From contig NC_084728.1 of the NCBI RefSeq assembly GCF_033807575.1, forward strand, positions 10,471,331 through 10,535,330: DNA of 64,000 nt, given 5' to 3'. This document shows positions 43,381-51,339 of the stretch, piece after piece. The position numbers were made by a program, and so were the translations under genes. The DNA is from Cydia pomonella. Its lineage: Eukaryota; Arthropoda; Insecta; Lepidoptera; Tortricidae. The notes beneath the pieces are model-generated. The model worked only from the letters and a program-made list of their open reading frames with translations. It searched no databases and was not told the DNA's origin. How positions within the stretch are numbered: position 1 is the stretch's first letter; each line of letters starts with the position of its first letter.

Positions 43381-43650
43381 GATATCGTCCGGAGAACTGG
43401 TAACCAGTGGGCTCCTATACACTTCTTGGAAGAAATTAAAGAAGAAAGGAGAAATTAATCGAAGTACGTCTATGCCTTACGGTCGGCGTCGGCGAAAGCT
43501 GGCGTGAATGCCTTCGGGACCGAGCAGTGGCGTGCTCAAGTGTGAGATAGTAAACTTGTGTAGAAAAATAGTTTAAAAAATAGTATCTCTAGATAAAAAA
43601 GGAAGATAATTGCAACTGAAATTGCAGATGTATTTAAGAGTCTATTTTAA

Positions 43651-44090
43651 CCCTTTGAGCGCCTAAGCTGTCAATTGACGCGCGGTTGCAGCCCAATATC
43701 AACCTTCCTGCTAAGGCTTGGAACCGGTTTTATAAATACCGGTAAAACCGGTTTATTTAAGTTTTCTTCCGAACTTTTATAAGGACGCGAACGTTTTAAG
43801 AACTTTATTGTAACCTAAAAACCGGTTTATTCGACGAGCGACGCAACGGCCGGTCGGCCTGGTGGTGTGCCACTTTAACATAGACACCGACATAGGAAAA
43901 AAACCGGTTTTTATTGTACTAAACCGGTTAATGTAAGAAGAACTCATATAAACCGGTTAAACAATAACGGTTTTTTGAGTGAAACCGAAATTAAAAGGTA
44001 TTGCGCCAAGTAAATGATAACAGTTTGGCAATCTAACCGGTTTGTGCATTCCGACTAGGTTCACGTTCAATAGGCATGGCGTTCAGAGGG
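43651..44090 (+). mobile_element. piggyBac-like MITE with a nested hAT-like insertion
   Basis: TTAA (43647-43650) CCCTTTGAGCGCC ... GGCGTTCAGAGGG TTAA (44091-44094). The family body is split near 43711-44060 by a sequence rich in AACCGGTTT (related to 33320-33800). The right TTAA is only 13 nt from the stop codon of the fibrohexamerin-like gene. Confidence 0.85.
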
Positions 44091-44107
44091 TTAATCTAAA
44101 CTGTAAG

Positions 44108-44244
44108 TTAGTTGCAACCGAAGTCGCAGATGTAGGAGTTGATGTAGGACCGGAGCAGGTAGTTAGCGCGGTAGAAGAACGTTTCTCGCTCGTAGATGTT
44201 CAGGTAGGACAGGTCCGGGGTCAGGAAGTCCGCTGTTTGCTTGT
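44108..44244 (-). CDS. fibrohexamerin-like exon 5 and stop
   Basis: Acceptor TTCTCACAG ends at 44245; stop TAA is 44110-44108. It encodes DKQTADFLTPDLSYLNIYER, ETFFYRANYLLRSYINSYIC and DFGCN. The last two cysteines sit in the C-terminal YIC-DFGC, as in P25-type proteins. The 3' UTR enters a MITE after 13 nt; no AATAAA occurs before it. Confidence 0.93.
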
Positions 44245-44959
44245 CTGTGAGAAAAAAAAAACATAAATAATCGAATATATCGAAAAAAATTTGCAGCCCA
44301 TTGGACCAAGCTCGAAATCGCGAAAAAAAATTACTTTCCCGTAGAAAATGTCAAGGTCAGGCAGCCAAAATGTATGAGACAGTCAATTTTTTTACGGGAT
44401 TAAAGATAGATATTTTATTATTCAAGTAGGCATATTACAATGCGCTTATGAACTTCAAATAAAGCTACACCGGCTCTAACACCTCTGACCCGAGAAGATT
44501 TAAATCCCCCCTCAATTTGATGAGGGTATCCCAAGGGCTTTGATTGGTCCCATAGTTGCTCAGTATGACTTATATATTCATCCCGTAAATTATTACAGGT
44601 GACTAAATACACCCTGTATATACCTAAATCAATCATGCTGACAAAGTGGTAAAATAAAAATAAATATATTTCTTTTGAATTATTTTTCTCACTGCACCCA
44701 CATTCGAGAATTTCTGTTTTGCCCTATGGTTGACTGGTAGAGAATGCCTTAAGGCATTACGTCCGCCATTTGTACTTATTTTTATTGTGCAATAAATTTT
44801 AAAATAAATAATAAATAAATAAATATATATTTCTTTTTGTACCTCTCCTACACGAATGAGGGGATTATATTTTTTTCGGTTCAACCCTATTTCTTTCTAA
44901 TAATGATTGATTAATTTTGTTGATATTCTCTAATCTAATAACAGGGTCATGGCACTCAC
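44245..44959 (-). other. fibrohexamerin-like intron 4
   Basis: 44400-44640 is a repeat (ATTACAATGCGCTTATGAAC; AAAGCTACACCGGCTCTAAC; AAATCCCCCCTCAATTTG), a LINE-type tail known from other moths. The rest is AT-rich and empty. Confidence 0.6.
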
Positions 44960-45070
44960 CTTTAGGGTCAATGTGGAATTTGGGCAGAGCCGTGACGTCG
45001 GCGAAAGTGAAGCCGTTGCAAATGTTCAGACGGTTGGCTTTGGGCACGTTCATCGTCAAACGGACCAGAG
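44960..45070 (-). CDS. fibrohexamerin-like exon 4
   Basis: Acceptor TTCCATACAG ends at 45071; donor AAG|GTGAGT after 44960. At 111 nt it encodes PLVRLTMNVPKANRLNICNG and FTFADVTALPKFHIDPK. One cysteine (NIC). Confidence 0.93.
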
Positions 45071-45109
45071 CTGTATGGAAATCGTACATTGTAGTATTAG
45101 CAATATTTT

Positions 45110-45370
45110 CGCGAAGAAATTCAAAGGTATGTAGAGTCCCCAATCGATTAGTGGGCTAGGGACTATAGCCCAATCCCTCTTGCGCGTGAGAAGAGGCCTG
45201 GGCTATAACCGCGAAAATCGAAGTTCGTCAATTGCGGGCATCTTTCTCTGTCACTCTAATAATTACGTCTTACTGAGAGTAAAAGAGAAACTTTCTCGCA
45301 ATTTGTGAATTTCGGTTTTCGCGGTAGGCCTCCTCTGCTATATAGGCTGAATTATTTTCATCAAACCCAT
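45110..45370 (+). mobile_element. RTE/SINE-tail fragment with nested palindromic MITE
   Basis: TCAAAGGTATGTAGAGTCCC, GGGCTAGGGACTATAGCCC, GAGAAGAGGCCTGGGC and TATATAGGCTGAATTATTTT match the tail of the SINE at 277-588. 45197-45331 is inserted and has inverted ends ACCGCGAAAATCGAA and TTTCGGTTTTCGCGGT. Confidence 0.75.
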
Positions 45371-45719
45371 GATATGGAGGTTTCTAATATCATTTTTTTC
45401 TAAACTGAATAGTTTGCGCGAGAGACATTTCCAAAGTGGTAAAATGTGTCGGGAAATATCGGGAGCTCAAAACCAATATAAAAGATAATCACGGGTTATA
45501 TCAACAAATTAATATAAATTTATAAATATAAAATAAAATTTTTTTCTAAAATCCGTTGAATTTTTAGAGGGTCATCAATCTAACCTAGCCTAACCAAATG
45601 GCTTCTACAGGATGCCTTCTGCAAAAGTTAAGAAAATTTAACGGTTTATGAAAAAAAGCGTTCGGTCAAATGAAACATCAGGCAAACATATTTCGAAGAT
45701 GTGACGTGTTACCGAGTCG

Positions 45720-45993
45720 ATGTTGTGAACGAATGAATGAAGACCAGCCGCCTATGGGAAGCAGTCATCGCCGCCCATGGACATAAGCAACATCGGAGGA
45801 GCCACTTATGCGTTGCCAACCTTTGAGAACCCTAAATACCTGCTTCTTGAGGAACCCCATGTCATAGCGCAAGGGAAACACCACAGAAGGTAGCTCATTC
45901 CACAACTTGCACGTTCTGGGCAAAAACGAGCGAGATGCCCGCTTGTTGTTGGTTTGCCACGTGTCGAGAAAGTGAGGATGAACTTGTTCTACT
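45720..45993 (-). mobile_element. LINE-type repeat fragment
   Basis: GGAACCCCATGTCATAGCGC, AGGTAGCTCATTCCACAACT and CGAGCGAGATGCCCGC form a repeat common in lepidopteran genomes. No intact frame. Confidence 0.5.
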
Positions 45994-46050
45994 CATGTAC
46001 TTGTAGGTGGAGTCCTCCTTCAGCAGACGGTCGGACTCGGAGTCAATGTC
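45994..46050 (-). pseudogene. partial copy of fibrohexamerin-like exon 3
   Basis: The minus strand encodes SESDRLLKEDSTYKYM, matching FESDRLLLQHYSLKEDSTYNYH of exon 3 with LQHYSL deleted. It lies about 33 bp past the exon 3 donor and has no splice sites of its own. Confidence 0.8.
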
Positions 46051-46082
46051 AGGAATGAATGAATGAATGATATAATACTCAC

Positions 46083-46219
46083 GGTATTTGCCCCTGATGT
46101 GGTAGTTGTAAGTGGAGTCCTCCTTCAGGGAGTAATGCTGCAGAAGCAGACGGTCGGACTCGAAGTCGAGGTTGGGGCAGTCGATGGCGATGACAGCCAC
46201 ATCGGTCTTCCGGTTGAAG
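46083..46219 (-). CDS. fibrohexamerin-like exon 3
   Basis: Acceptor GTTCAAAG ends at 46220; donor ACC|GTGAGT after 46083. At 137 nt it encodes FNRKTDVAVIAIDCPNLDFE, SDRLLLQHYSLKEDSTYNYH and IRGKY. The positions that carry NRT and NGS glycosylation sites in Bombyx P25 are SDR and RGK here. A partial copy lies just downstream (45994-46050). Confidence 0.93.
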
Positions 46220-46239
46220 CTTTGAACATATAACAATAC

Positions 46240-47130
46240 ATTAGAATAATTAACTCAAGATGTACTCCAGATATAAAAGCAAGAATTGCAATGGCTAAAC
46301 AGACTTTCTATAAGCAGAAAAACCTATTCAAATTACGTATATCCTTAAAAATACGGAAGAGATTTATGAAGACATACATATGATCTATCGCTTTATATGC
46401 ATGTGAGACATGGACACTAAATAAAAGAGATGAACAATATTTACAAGCATTTGAGACGTGATGAGAAGAAGCGGTGGTGGCCGAGTGGATATGACGTCTG
46501 ACTTTCAATCCGGAGGTCGCGGGTTCAAATCCTGGCTCGTACCAATGAGTTTTTCAGAACTTATGTACGAAATATCATTTGATATTTACCACTAGCTTTT
46601 CGGTGAAGGAAAACACCGTGAGGAAACCTGCATACATCTGCGAAGAAATTCAAAGGTGTATGTGAAGTCCTCAATCCGCATTGGGCTAGCGTGGGGACTA
46701 TAGCCTGAGCCCTCTCGCACATGAGAGGAGGCCTGTGCCCAGCAGTGGGACGTATATAGGCTGAATTATTATATTATTGTGAGATGTGGTGTTGGCGAAG
46801 GATGGAAAGAATAAGTTGGACAGACAGAGTACCCAATGAAGTGGTCTTAGAAAGACAGCAGGAAAAGAGAAGCTTATTGAGCATTATTAAAACTAGAAGA
46901 GAAAACATGATCGCCCACCTGTTACGACACGACCACTTCATCAGAAACATTATAGAAGGGAAAATAGATGGAAGGAGAGGGAGGGGAAGACCAAGAAAAA
47001 GTTATATGAGCCAAGTAAAGGAGTATGCAGGGGCCGTGTCGTACCAGGACACTAAAGGGCTTCGGATCGACCAAGGTGGAGACAACTTCATCAAACTGCA
47101 CCGACAAGAGCCCTGCTTTCAATTAAAGAA
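46240..47130 (+). mobile_element. RTE-type LINE ORF2 C-terminal fragment, split by a SINE
   Basis: The part before the SINE (46255-46455) corresponds, with lesions, to the FMKTYIWSIALYACETWTLN region. The part after it (46784-47130) encodes WCWRRMERISWTDRVPNEVV and LLRHDHFIRNIIEGKIDGRR. This is the C terminus of RTE-clade endonuclease/reverse transcriptases. It lies antisense in intron 2 of the fibrohexamerin-like gene. Confidence 0.85.
46464..46772 (+). mobile_element. tRNA-derived SINE nested in the RTE fragment
   Basis: Same family as 277-588, with A box TGGTGGCCGAGTGGATATGA and B box GGGTTCAAATCCTGG. A near-exact target duplication (TGAGACGTG near 46453 and TGAGATGTG near 46780) splits the conserved ETWCWRR codons of the RTE ORF. 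Confidence 0.9.
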
Positions 47131-47742
47131 GAAGAGAATAATTATATATTGCCGCACACATACCTTTACCATACCTTACATCTTTAGCAATAAGACCGCC
47201 TGTTGTTACCTGGTTCTATTTTCCTTTAAAATCTATTTGTAGTTTTACATGTATGTAAAATGAATAATTGTTGGTGCAATAAAGAATATTTACTTTACTT
47301 ACTTACCTACCTACAAGAACAGAAAAAAAAAACATAAGCAAATATAGATACAAGGCAAAAAATACAATAGGGGAAATTAAGTACTGCAATGTTCTGCCGC
47401 TAAATGTCAAATTACACAAAAAACTAAGATAAAAAAAAAACCATAAAATACTAAAATTCTCTAGAGATGTATAAGTCTCTAAGTGTCAGAGATAAAATAT
47501 AAAAAAAGATATTAAATTATCCTTAGAGATGTAGAGGGTCGCCAAGGTTTGAATTCTTATATAAAGTATACAATAGAAATACTCTTTATTGCACAGATCA
47601 GTACAGAAACAATAAAAAAACTACTAACAACTTATACGTATACTATGCCTTAAAACGCCAGAGACGGACAGACAGACATGGCGAAACTAACAGGGTTCCT
47701 AGTTGACTACGGAACCCTAAAAAATGTCCCTAAAATACTTAC

Positions 47743-47959
47743 AAGAACTCAGAGACGCGGCATTTATCATGGTTCCTAATAACCAGCCCCTGGTCAATAT
47801 ACGAGGCGTTGAAGTACGGAGTCTCGAACCGCCACTGCCCGATGGTGTACTGGCCGGGAAGCGAACCCCGGACCCTGGGCTGGCAGTGCGAGTTCGCCTT
47901 CAGATTGTCCCGGATACAGTGGTGGTCGCTCAGCACGCAAGGGCGGACTACATCGCCGT
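47743..47959 (-). CDS. fibrohexamerin-like exon 2
   Basis: Acceptor TTTTATAG ends at 47960; donor CTT|GTAAGT after 47743. At 217 nt it encodes YGDVVRPCVLSDHHCIRDNL, a CQPRVRGSLPGQYTIG stretch, WRFETPYFNASYIDQG and LVIRNHDKCRVSEF. It holds four cysteines (PC, HHC, SHC, DKC) and the NAS glycosylation site. Confidence 0.93.
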
Positions 47960-48027
47960 CTATAAAACAAAAAAAAATAACTTTGTGAGTTGTAGATAAT
48001 ACGTCGTACGAGTATAAGGAAATTAAA

Positions 48028-48520
48028 ATGGTACAAGAAAGATTATTGGCGATTACTCCATCGACAAGAGCACAGCTCTTAAGTTATGATGATACCGGTC
48101 GCGAACCCCTATGGCTCCGTCATTTTGAAAAATCTATTTTCACCACACCAACTGGTAAAAGCCTTCTTGATTGTTCTAAAACTAATGAGAAAGTTGCATT
48201 TTATCCACATGTGGGCCAAAGTAATCAGATGCAAATTTTGAGTTGTTTCCTTATGTTAGCTGGTAGAATTGATTTTTAAATGATGATTTTGAATGATATT
48301 TTTTTATTACGTTAATTTGGATATGATTTATTTTGAGTTTTTGGTATTTCATAGTTAGAATTTTCGTGGCGTTGGTGTGGTAAAAATTTTGTGTGTCACT
48401 CGAAGGCAAAGTTTGTTTAACCCTCGTCCATTAAAACCCTCGCAACGGTCAAGCCGAAATGGAATCTTGAGCCATTTCGGCTTGACCGGTCGTGTTCGCT
48501 AAAGTTTTCATTGAAAGTTC
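48028..48520 (+). repeat. dispersed repeat with an 83-codon open frame
   Basis: The frame 48028-48279 (MVQERLLAITPSTRAQLLSY ...) resembles no family I know. Part of it (ACACCAACTGGTAAAAG, AATGAGAAAGTTGCATTTTA) and the following 240 bp are repeated at 51948-52300, where the frame is broken. So this is repeat sequence rather than a host gene. It lies 30-550 bp upstream (on the + side) of fibrohexamerin-like exon 2, within intron 1. Confidence 0.55.
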
Positions 48521-48849
48521 TTGTTAAGCTTTTATTCATATTTTCTGGAACCATGGTTCAAAAGTTAGAGGGGACACACGACGACGACACTTTTTTCTTT
48601 CGGCACGATTATTTCCGAAAATATTCACTTAATATTATTTGAAATTGCTGTCAGTTTACTGTTCGATTTCCGGATATCACTGTAAATAGTATGTATTCAA
48701 AACGCGAAAGTTTAAAGTGTTCTCATATAGTACGTGGGTCTAAATCATTTTCGTTGTCTTGTTTTTTGTCTTTTCAGATGAAATTTAATTTTTAAGTTTT
48801 TTCATGATATATGTACGTAATCTACAGCTAAAAAGACATGCAATAGCAC

Positions 48850-49200
48850 TCGTCTTTTTTTTTATCTTTATTTAACGAGCTTAGTCTAAAAGACGATGCC
48901 GCTCAATAGTACACATCGAGAAGTGTTCTTACACTAAAACATTTAAAAGCTAAACAGATCATTATTTTCGTCTTCGGATGCCCACCATCACCATACTGAA
49001 CAGAGCTCTAGCCTCCCTTGATTGAGGGAAAGCTAAAATCCTGTTACAGCCGTCCAACTCCTTAATATTAATGCCTTGGAGCAAAAGATCATTCCTTCTG
49101 TCCTCGTTCCGAACACACTCCATCATGATATGATAGACATCTTCTAATTTACCACACTCTGAACATTCCGGTGACTGGACTTTTCTCATTAAAAATTTAT
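48850..49200 (-). mobile_element. LINE ORF2 C-terminal fragment (minus)
   Basis: The minus frame 49189-48962 encodes SPECSECGKLEDVYHIMMEC, the C-x2-C-x8-H-x4-C knuckle found at the end of R1/Jockey-type ORF2. A short A run follows on the minus strand (48864-48855). In intron 1. Confidence 0.75.
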
Positions 49201-49419
49201 TTATTTGATAAAATACAGGAACACACGCGTGACAGAGTAGTCCAAAACAAGACTACGAAAAGAAGTCGACCCACGTAAGAATGTAACTTTATTCCACAAT
49301 AAGCTAACTTTAAAAATAACCACAATAATTTTTATTTAATCGTATGGCATCCACCACCACAATATGAGAATAAGTGCAATTCAAAATTATCATTAAATGG
49401 TATAAGGGTGCATGCTTAC

Positions 49420-49477
49420 ATTTCTTCCCGGTGGCCAGGGAAAGAGCTGCGAACACGACGAGCGCTTTGGTCAGCAT
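49420..49477 (-). CDS. fibrohexamerin-like exon 1: signal peptide
   Basis: ATG at 49477-49475 in context GTGAAGATGC; donor T|GTAAGC after 49420. It encodes MLTKALVVFAALSLATGKK plus one base: a basic residue at position 4, a hydrophobic core and small residues before a likely cleavage after ATG (residues 15-17). An in-frame upstream ATG at 49510 would add 11 residues before the signal sequence and is less likely. A TCAGT initiator-like motif (49612-49608) lies about 135 nt upstream. Confidence 0.88.
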
Positions 49478-49620
49478 CTTCACAACCGTCGGCTGTCCTG
49501 GATGGAACACTATTGCCGCTCAACTGCGCAGGGGACACAAGCTGTTAAAACTGTCACAACTGTGTCAATAATTGACGTTAACGAGTTACCAAGTTAAGTT
49601 TGCAGTTACTGATCACTAAC

Positions 49621-50099
49621 CCTTTGAACGCCAAGAACCCCTAGTAAGGTGTCGTTACTACTCGTGCCCACAGCGCCAAAGACACCTATAAATATTATAA
49701 ATAAATAATAAATATTATAGGACATTATCACACAAATTGACTAAGTCCCACAGTAAGCTCAATAAGGCTTGTGTTGAGGGTACTTAGACAACGATATATA
49801 TAATATATAAATATTTATAAATACTTAAAAACATAGAAAACACCCATGACTCAGGAACAAATATCCATGCTCATCACACGAATAAATGCCCTTACCAGGA
49901 TTTGAACCCGGGACCATCAGCTTCGTAGGCAGGGTCACTACCCACTAGGCCAAACCGGTCGTGAAACCTATAGGTGTTATGACGGACGCTGTCACTATAA
50001 CCTTCACACTTTCGAGTAAGGCTTACATATTAGCTCGCTTGCGCCCGGGAGCTTGGCGTTTGAGTGATGTTTGTGTTTATGACAAAAAGCATTCAAAGG
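49621..50099 (+). mobile_element. MITE with piggyBac-like ends, containing a SINE
   Basis: Left CTAACCCTTTGAACGCCAAG and right CATTCAAAGGGTTAA (TTAA at 50100-50103). The ends resemble the 119-bp family but the body differs. The SINE at 49686-49962 is nested. The left end is about 6 bp from the initiator-like motif of the fibrohexamerin-like gene. Confidence 0.75.
49686..49962 (-). mobile_element. tRNA-derived SINE, second family (minus)
   Basis: Reverse of 8033-8310 (AATTGACTAAGTCCCACAG; CCAGGATTTGAACCCGGGAC; CACTAGGCCAAACCGGTCGT). ACCTATA occurs on both sides (49684-49690 and about 49967-49973), a possible target duplication. Confidence 0.88.
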
Positions 50100-50132
50100 G
50101 TTAAAGAATTGGGCACTTTCCACTGAGGTGGA

Positions 50133-50690
50133 GATTAGAGACGTGCGGTATCCACCAATAGCATTTTGGTTATTTCGATTATTAATCGAACTTTCCTCTG
50201 TCTCCGGCTCAGTGGAAATGCAGGCTAATTATCGGCAACGGGCATGTGACATCGTGTTATTGCCAGTAGTTACCACTGGTAAAAGGAGGGGGGAAAAATC
50301 CAGTAGTTACTACCTGGTAACAATTTGGTGGTAACTAGTGGGAATTATATTTCATCGCTTCACTTTCGATATAATGTTTTAACAAGTCATCGCTTCACTT
50401 TCGATATAATGTTTTAACAAGATTAGAGACGTGCGGTATCCACCAATAGCATTTTGGTTATTTCGATTATTAATCGAACTTTCCTCTGTCTCCGGCTCAG
50501 TGGAAATGCAGGCTAATTATCGGCAACGGGCATGTGACATCGTGTTATTGCCAGTAGTTACCACTGGTAAAAGGTGGGAAAAAAATCCAGTAGTTACTAC
50601 CTGGTAACAATTTGGTGGTAACTAGTGGGAATTATATTTCATCGCTTCACTCTCGATATAATGTTTTAACAAGTAGTCCCTTAAACCTAC
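50133..50690 (+). repeat. 288-bp tandem duplication with internal 33-bp duplication
   Basis: GATTAGAGACGTGCGGTATC starts at 50133 and 50421, and the two copies are nearly identical. In copy 1 CATCGCTTCACTTTCGATAT AATGTTTTAACAAG is itself doubled (50354 and 50387). No gene. Confidence 0.93.
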
Positions 50691-50999
50691 AGGCAACTAG
50701 CACGCATTTAGAGTTCTTCATTTGGATCAAAATCGGTATTGGTATCGGTATTGCATAGTAACCACGGTAGTTATTATGCATATACGACAGTATACATACA
50801 TAATATCTACGTTAGTATCCATAGTATAGCACCAACCCCTATTATCAATTTTGCACTTAATTTGTTCCTGAGTCATGAGTGTATTTATCAATAAGTAAAA
50901 GTACAAACTTTGCTTAGTTTGGGGCTAGGTTGATTTGTGTAAGATTATCCCCAAATATTTATTTAATTACTTCCTTGAAAAAGTATCCCGTTTGGACCC

Positions 51000-51333
51000 G
51001 GGTACGTCCTTAAACTACGTCCAAAAGAGAGGTATGGGCATTGTGAATGTCATCTCGCTTTGTGTGGTAGGGCACAGTCAGTGGATGTCATTCCAGATCT
51101 AGAGCAGAGCCCAACCTTACAGAAAACAGCAGCCAAATAACACTAGACCCTACTCATAGTGTTGTGTTCCTGCCGGTGAGTAAGGTTGCCAGAGCTCAAC
51201 TAGGGGGGGGCGGGTTTAGGGTCGGCAAGCGCATGTAACTCCTCTGGAGTTGCAGGCGTACATAGGCTACGGAGACTGCTTACCATCAAGCAGGCCGTAT
51301 GCTTGTTTGCCACCGACGTAGTATATAAAAAAA
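51000..51333 (+). mobile_element. retroposed repeat, near-complete copy
   Basis: GGACCCGGGTACGTCCTTAA to CCACCGACGTAGTATATAAA plus an A run. The same start point is seen at 62347, so this is the real 5' border of the family or of a truncated class. Confidence 0.8.
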
Positions 51334-51339
51334 AAGTGT

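Larger units (their letters stand above)
44108..49477 (-). other. fibrohexamerin (P25)-like secreted protein gene (gene span)
   Basis: Five exons on the minus strand: 49477-49420, 47959-47743, 46219-46083, 45070-44960 and 44244-44108. They total 660 nt, i.e. 219 residues plus TAA, all phases joining. The product begins with a signal peptide (MLTKALVVFAALSLATG), then a mature chain of about 202 residues with eight cysteines and an N-glycosylation site NAS. Layout, length (P25 is about 220 residues) and blocks such as PYFNASYID, RNHDKCRVSEFF, DCPNLDFES, FTFADVTALPKFHI and IYERETFF fit fibrohexamerin/P25, which in silk moths joins fibroin heavy and light chains in posterior silk gland secretion. 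Whether this is P25 itself or a paralogue cannot be decided from one sequence. Expression in silk gland is family knowledge, not seen here. Confidence 0.9.

Noticed and set aside
44042..44266. Plus-strand 74-codon frame
   Set aside because: It is the shadow of exon 5 of the minus-strand fibrohexamerin-like gene.
45895..46236. A 113-codon continuous protein through fibrohexamerin-like exon 3
   Set aside because: It reads through the exon 3 donor; the spliced product fits the family and the extra part is a partial duplicate plus repeat.
49478..49510. Upstream ATG at 49510 as start of the fibrohexamerin-like protein
   Set aside because: It would put 11 polar residues before a well-formed signal peptide; the ATG at 49477 has a better context and matches family length.
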